A stretch of DNA of 18,886 nucleotides from an uncultured Collinsella sp. (lineage in GTDB: Bacteria; Actinomycetota; Coriobacteriia; Coriobacteriales; Coriobacteriaceae): positions 1 through 18,886 of the forward strand of contig CABSAN010000040.1 in assembly GCA_902475785.1 (NCBI GenBank), in the 5' to 3' direction. The translations under genes and the position numbers were made by a program. Positions 16,540 to 18,886 of the stretch are shown here, piece after piece (positions within the stretch are counted from its first letter, which is position 1; each line of letters opens with the position of its first letter). The notes beneath the pieces were generated by a model that saw only the letters and a program-made list of their open reading frames with translations, was not told where the DNA came from and did no database searches.

Positions 16540-16660
16540 CAGAATAACGGAGCCCTAGTCCTTCCCTCCTGACAGCAGCGAAGGCTAGATTATAGGAGCA
16601 ATCGCCCAAAGAATACGACCGACTCAGTCTATAAATTGTTTCTGTTTTAGCAATATATGT

Positions 16661-16689
16661 TTGACAATACGTTTATAAAAAGATACTTT
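16661..16689 (+). promoter_or_regulatory. Candidate promoter of the LURP-one-related gene
   Basis: A perfect -35 TTGACA (16661-16666) is followed after 17 bases by TACTTT (16684-16689), a weak -10. The predicted start near 16696 leaves a leader of about 140 bases before the 16838 gene. Confidence 0.45.
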
Positions 16690-16692
16690 GTA

Positions 16693-16848
16693 ATGAATAA
16701 CATGCATGCAGCAAATAACGTCATTCATTTTGTTAGAAATTGCCCATGCGGTTATTGCAGCTGCATCTACTGCAACGTACAGCGCAATTCTCCGCACGAA
16801 GCAGAAGACGGTTCCAATTCGATTGAGGCGATGACACATGGTGGCTAG
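16693..16848 (+). CDS. Possible Cys-rich mini-protein (doubtful)
   Basis: A 51-residue frame with five close cysteines, C17, C19, C22, C24 and C27 (CPCGYCSCIYC). Its stop codon overlaps the start of the next gene by 11 bases (ATGGTGGCTAG), an arrangement that often couples translation. Against it: no Shine-Dalgarno precedes the ATG at 16693, 16702 or 16657, and the predicted transcription start lies at the first usable ATG, so it would be almost leaderless. If real it might bind metal or be a short leader peptide; no family was recognised. Confidence 0.25.
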   Translation: MNNMHAANNVIHFVRNCPCGYCSCIYCNVQRNSPHEAEDGSNSIEAMTHGG

Positions 16849-17377
16849 TGGTCCTAAATCGAGCAAGACGGCTACAAACGAATATCAAATCTCAATTGAA
16901 GGTAACCCTTATCCGCATACTCTGGCTCTCATCAACCCAGCGGGAGACAACCTCAACATCAAAAAACATGGGTTCACGGGTCCACTAGGACAGCTATTGA
17001 GTCTAAAATATACCGTTTATGACGATGCAAATGAAAAACTCTTTACTGTCGTCGACGGTGGTTTTAGTAACATGCCCAGGGTTGCGCTCATCATCGAACA
17101 CAAGGAAGTTGCGGTGTTCGATTATGGCCTAAACAGACTTGAGATGAAGTGCGTAACGAACATACCGAATTACACAATAAAAGGTAACTTCCTATTTGGA
17201 GATTACGACATATTCAGCCAACGGGAAGTGAAGCTATCTTCAGTTATCGTCCTTCAATGTGATAAACAATCGTGCTTTAGCATACAGGTTTTGGATAAAG
17301 CCGAATTGGCCGCCGCAATTGGAATACCCACAGCCATTGCCCTTCTGAGGGCTCGGATTGAAGAGCATCTCGAATAA
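16838..17377 (+). CDS. LURP-one-related (YxjI-type) family protein
   Basis: A 179-residue protein with the repeating beta-strand pattern of the LURP-one/tubby-like barrel: KYTVYDDANEKLFTVV near 57-72, an ALIIEHKEVAVFDYG strand pair near 83-97, YTIKGNFLFGDYDIF near 112-126, and a C-terminal hydrophobic helix AELAAAIGIPTAIALL near 155-170. Bacterial members resemble phospholipid scramblases and the tubby C-terminal domain, but their role is not established. About 35 N-terminal residues before the barrel are polar. GAGG nine bases before the ATG supports the start. Low GC and AT-rich codons set it apart from the flanking chromosome, which suggests recent acquisition. There is no signal peptide. 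Confidence 0.65.
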   Translation: MVASGPKSSKTATNEYQISIEGNPYPHTLALINPAGDNLNIKKHGFTGPLGQLLSLKYTVYDDANEKLFTVVDGGFSNMPRVALIIEHKEVAVFDYGLNRLEMKCVTNIPNYTIKGNFLFGDYDIFSQREVKLSSVIVLQCDKQSCFSIQVLDKAELAAAIGIPTAIALLRARIEEHLE

Positions 17378-17403
17378 ATCGCAAAAAGCAGTTCGTAGCA
17401 ACG

Positions 17404-17437
17404 TTCAGGAGCTAGATAGTTTTTTCTGGCTCCTGAA
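17404..17437. repeat. Hairpin at the convergent 3' ends
   Basis: TTCAGGAGC (17404-17412) and GCTCCTGAA (17429-17437) are a perfect inverted repeat around 16 bases. It covers the last codons of the leftward ABC fragment and lies 27 bases after the LURP-one gene. There is no T tract after the stem in either direction, so at best it is a weak terminator. Confidence 0.5.
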
Positions 17438-17669
17438 ACTGTATTACATAGTCTGCAAATTGTTCGAAACCATGCCCATGATCCGCAGTAATGGTGGTAT
17501 GTTTTTTCAACTCCTGCGTAAACGCTACTTTCAAAAAGGATATCGAAACACTATCTAAATTGTTGCAAGACTCATCCAGACTAATAATAGAATAGCTGCT
17601 CAGAAAGGCTCTACAAAGCAATAAAGAGGACAGTTCTCCGCCTTGATTATCAACTTGATTACTGTCGTC
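17412..17669 (-). pseudogene. Decayed ABC transporter ATPase, C-terminal part
   Basis: The open frame begins after a TAA at 17670-17672 and reads NQGGELSSLLLCRAFL (degraded ABC signature, normally SGGE), then YSIISLDES (Walker B with catalytic Glu), NNLD (D-loop) and TITADHGHGFEQFADYVIQF (H-loop region), about 85 residues in all. The Walker A half is missing. A different frame upstream, from an ATG at 17695 with a TAAGGGG site, reads NKTTVIKLIIKAE, which may be the remnant of a GKTT Walker A; if so, a deletion and frameshift joined the two ends. It cannot encode a working ATPase. It lies convergent to the LURP-one gene in the AT-rich island. Confidence 0.6.
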
Positions 17670-17822
17670 TTATTTTGAATAAAAAGCTCTGACATATGTC
17701 CATCCCCTTAACTAATAATCATAGCTGGAAAGATGACATTTTTATTCTATAGCCTCAAGTAACACGCTTTACTGACGTCAAATCTTGTCATTACAAACAT
17801 GCACCTTAGCGCTTAAGACTCC
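17670..17822. other. AT-rich non-coding stretch
   Basis: Apart from the possible Walker A remnant (17600-17695, minus) no gene is seen. No convincing promoter, repeat or RNA gene was found. GC rises again at the DUF1275 terminator. Confidence 0.5.
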
Positions 17823-17852
17823 AAAAAAGGGGCGGCCGAGATGGCCGTCCCC
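17823..17852 (-). terminator. Intrinsic terminator of the DUF1275 gene
   Basis: On the minus strand GGGGACGGCC pairs with GGCCGCCCC (one bulged A) and is followed by TTTTTT. A second perfect hairpin without a T tract, TGCGGCAAAGG (17870-17880) with 17888-17898, stands between it and the stop codon. Confidence 0.88.
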
Positions 17853-17903
17853 TCCCCAATATTGATCAGTGCGGCAAAGGAACAGCCCCTTTGCCGCATT
17901 CGG

Positions 17904-18620
17904 TTACTTTCGGCAGCCCTCTTTCCAAGCCTCGGCCGCAACCTTCCAGCGTAAGCGCAAGTCGCGCTCGCGGTCGATGAACATGATGGCAAACGCGACA
18001 AACAGCAGCAAGCTCGCCACGACGATGGCGTGCAGGCCCATGCGCTCAATACACCAGTTGCCCAACACGGCGCCAAACACAAAGGTAAAGATCACGCCAA
18101 AGTACAGCAGGCCGTTTTCCAAAAAGCCGCGCCTGTGGGTGATGATGTAATCGTCCACGTTTTGCAGCGCGTTGCGCAAGTTGCCGATGCACATGGTCGT
18201 AGCGATGCCGTGACCGTGGATCTTGCGGAAGCTCTCGACCTGCATGCCGCAGGCAAACGAGGTGAGGCAGTTGGCGAGCAGGTTGAAATTGCCGCCCGGG
18301 ATAAAGCTCACGCCCAGCAAGATGACGGCTTCAAAGAACACCGTCACCTGACGCCAGTGGATCACGCTGCCAAACCGCTCGTGTACCAGATCGGCAAGCA
18401 TAATACCCACGGCAAACGACACCACTGGGAAGAAGTAGCGCCCCGCAAGTGCCCAGTTGCCCTCCGAGATGCTCACGCCCACGAGCAGGATGTTGCCTGT
18501 CTGCGCGTTGGCGAAAACATGGTCGCGCCCAATGTACGAATACACGTCCATAAAGCCACCGGCGAGCGCCAAGATGATGCCCAGCTCAATAGACTCCGAT
18601 ATCTGTTTGGCACGCTGCAT
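17904..18620 (-). CDS. DUF1275 (YoaK) family membrane protein
   Basis: A 238-residue inner-membrane protein with about six helices. The signature is GGFMDVYSYI (21-30) followed by VFANAQTGNILLVGV (35-49), typical of DUF1275; hydrophobic segments follow near 62-80, 93-108, 113-126, 161-180 and 188-205, and the tail is basic. The family is widespread and its function is not known. The frame is open upstream to 18836, but AAGGAGG ten bases before the ATG at 18620 and the family start favour this shorter form; the extension is Arg- and Pro-rich and not family-like. It is a single-gene unit with its own terminator. Confidence 0.88.
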   Translation of the reverse strand: MQRAKQISESIELGIILALAGGFMDVYSYIGRDHVFANAQTGNILLVGVSISEGNWALAGRYFFPVVSFAVGIMLADLVHERFGSVIHWRQVTVFFEAVILLGVSFIPGGNFNLLANCLTSFACGMQVESFRKIHGHGIATTMCIGNLRNALQNVDDYIITHRRGFLENGLLYFGVIFTFVFGAVLGNWCIERMGLHAIVVASLLLFVAFAIMFIDRERDLRLRWKVAAEAWKEGCRK

Positions 18621-18844
18621 CGTCGTGCATCCTCCTTGTTGACGACTCTCTCGTGCGTTGGCGGAAACATAGCCGCCGTTCATACTGTAACCCATTGACA
18701 ACATGACGTGCGCGCGAGACGGGTTCTCCAACGCGCAGATACACAGTCTGGAAACAAACAGCGGGCGCGGCGCCGGCACCCGCATCGACACGCCGATCCG
18801 CCGGCTCGTGTACTCCACCAGTCTTTTTAGCCCCATTACAGTTT
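18621..18844. other. Upstream region of the DUF1275 gene
   Basis: No gene is seen. It contains a GC-rich hairpin zone near 18759-18782 (GCGGG and CCCGC around CGGCGCCG). TTGACA occurs on the plus strand at 18695-18700, but no matching -10 follows at the right distance. Confidence 0.4.
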
Positions 18845-18870
18845 GAGTCGTCCGAAAGGGCGGCTCTTTT
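18845..18870 (+). terminator. Orphan plus-strand intrinsic terminator
   Basis: GAGTCGTCC, GAAA, GGGCGGCTC forms a 9-bp stem (two G-U pairs) with a GNRA tetraloop, followed by TTTT. No plus-strand gene lies before it in the window, since the nearest gene on that side is leftward. Confidence 0.65.
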
Positions 18871-18886
18871 CCGTTGCACGGCTATA

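Larger units (their letters stand above)
16426..16692. other. Intergenic region between divergent fucO and the AT-rich island
   Basis: Besides the operator-like motifs and the TATAAT, this stretch shows a clear drop in GC from about 16620. On the plus strand, consensus TTGACA at 16661-16666 begins the candidate promoter of the island genes. No coding gene is seen before 16693. Confidence 0.5.

Noticed and set aside
16624..16866. An 80-residue minus-strand frame in the AT-rich island
   Set aside because: It overlaps the plus-strand promoter candidate, has no Shine-Dalgarno and matches no known family.

Overview
The window looks like chromosomal DNA of a high-GC member of the Coriobacteriia, most likely Collinsella or a close relative. 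This is inferred from gene content (an AddB-AddA pair, a YerC/TrpR-like protein, a cysK-mnmA block, FucO), GC-rich codon use, Shine-Dalgarno starts and GGGGACGG-type intergenic palindromes. No rRNA, tRNA, CRISPR array or complete transposase was seen.

Layout. Positions 1-1102 hold the 5' part of a leftward MFS transporter and a leftward DUF3284 protein. A 23-bp-arm palindrome separates these from a leftward addB-addA operon (1103-7837), which encodes a helicase-nuclease for double-strand break repair. A second palindrome with 31-bp arms lies upstream of addB, next to the terminator of yerC (8057-8356). A small four-helix membrane protein (8681-9046) follows on the plus strand. Next is a sulfur block: a leftward Rrf2-type regulator (9187-9615), divergent cysK (9869-10807) with an operator-like dyad and a folded leader, then mnmA (10988-12088). 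These genes plausibly link cysteine supply and sensing to tRNA thiolation.

From 12097 to 16425 all genes run leftward: a protein joining an excisionase-like HTH to a HipA-like kinase, an M42 zinc aminopeptidase, and a FucO-type lactaldehyde reductase. A 604-base gene-free stretch between the last two carries inverted repeats that look like the ends of a small decayed or non-autonomous element.

From about 16620 to 17820 the DNA becomes AT-rich and looks acquired. It carries a Cys-rich mini-ORF (doubtful), a LURP-one-related protein gene and a decayed ABC ATPase fragment. The window closes with a leftward DUF1275/YoaK membrane protein and an orphan plus-strand terminator at the right edge.

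Most of the window is ordinary chromosome. The best candidates for something new are the single-chain HTH plus HipA-like kinase, the AT-rich island, the AddB protein without a full Fe-S cysteine set, and the families of long intergenic palindromes.
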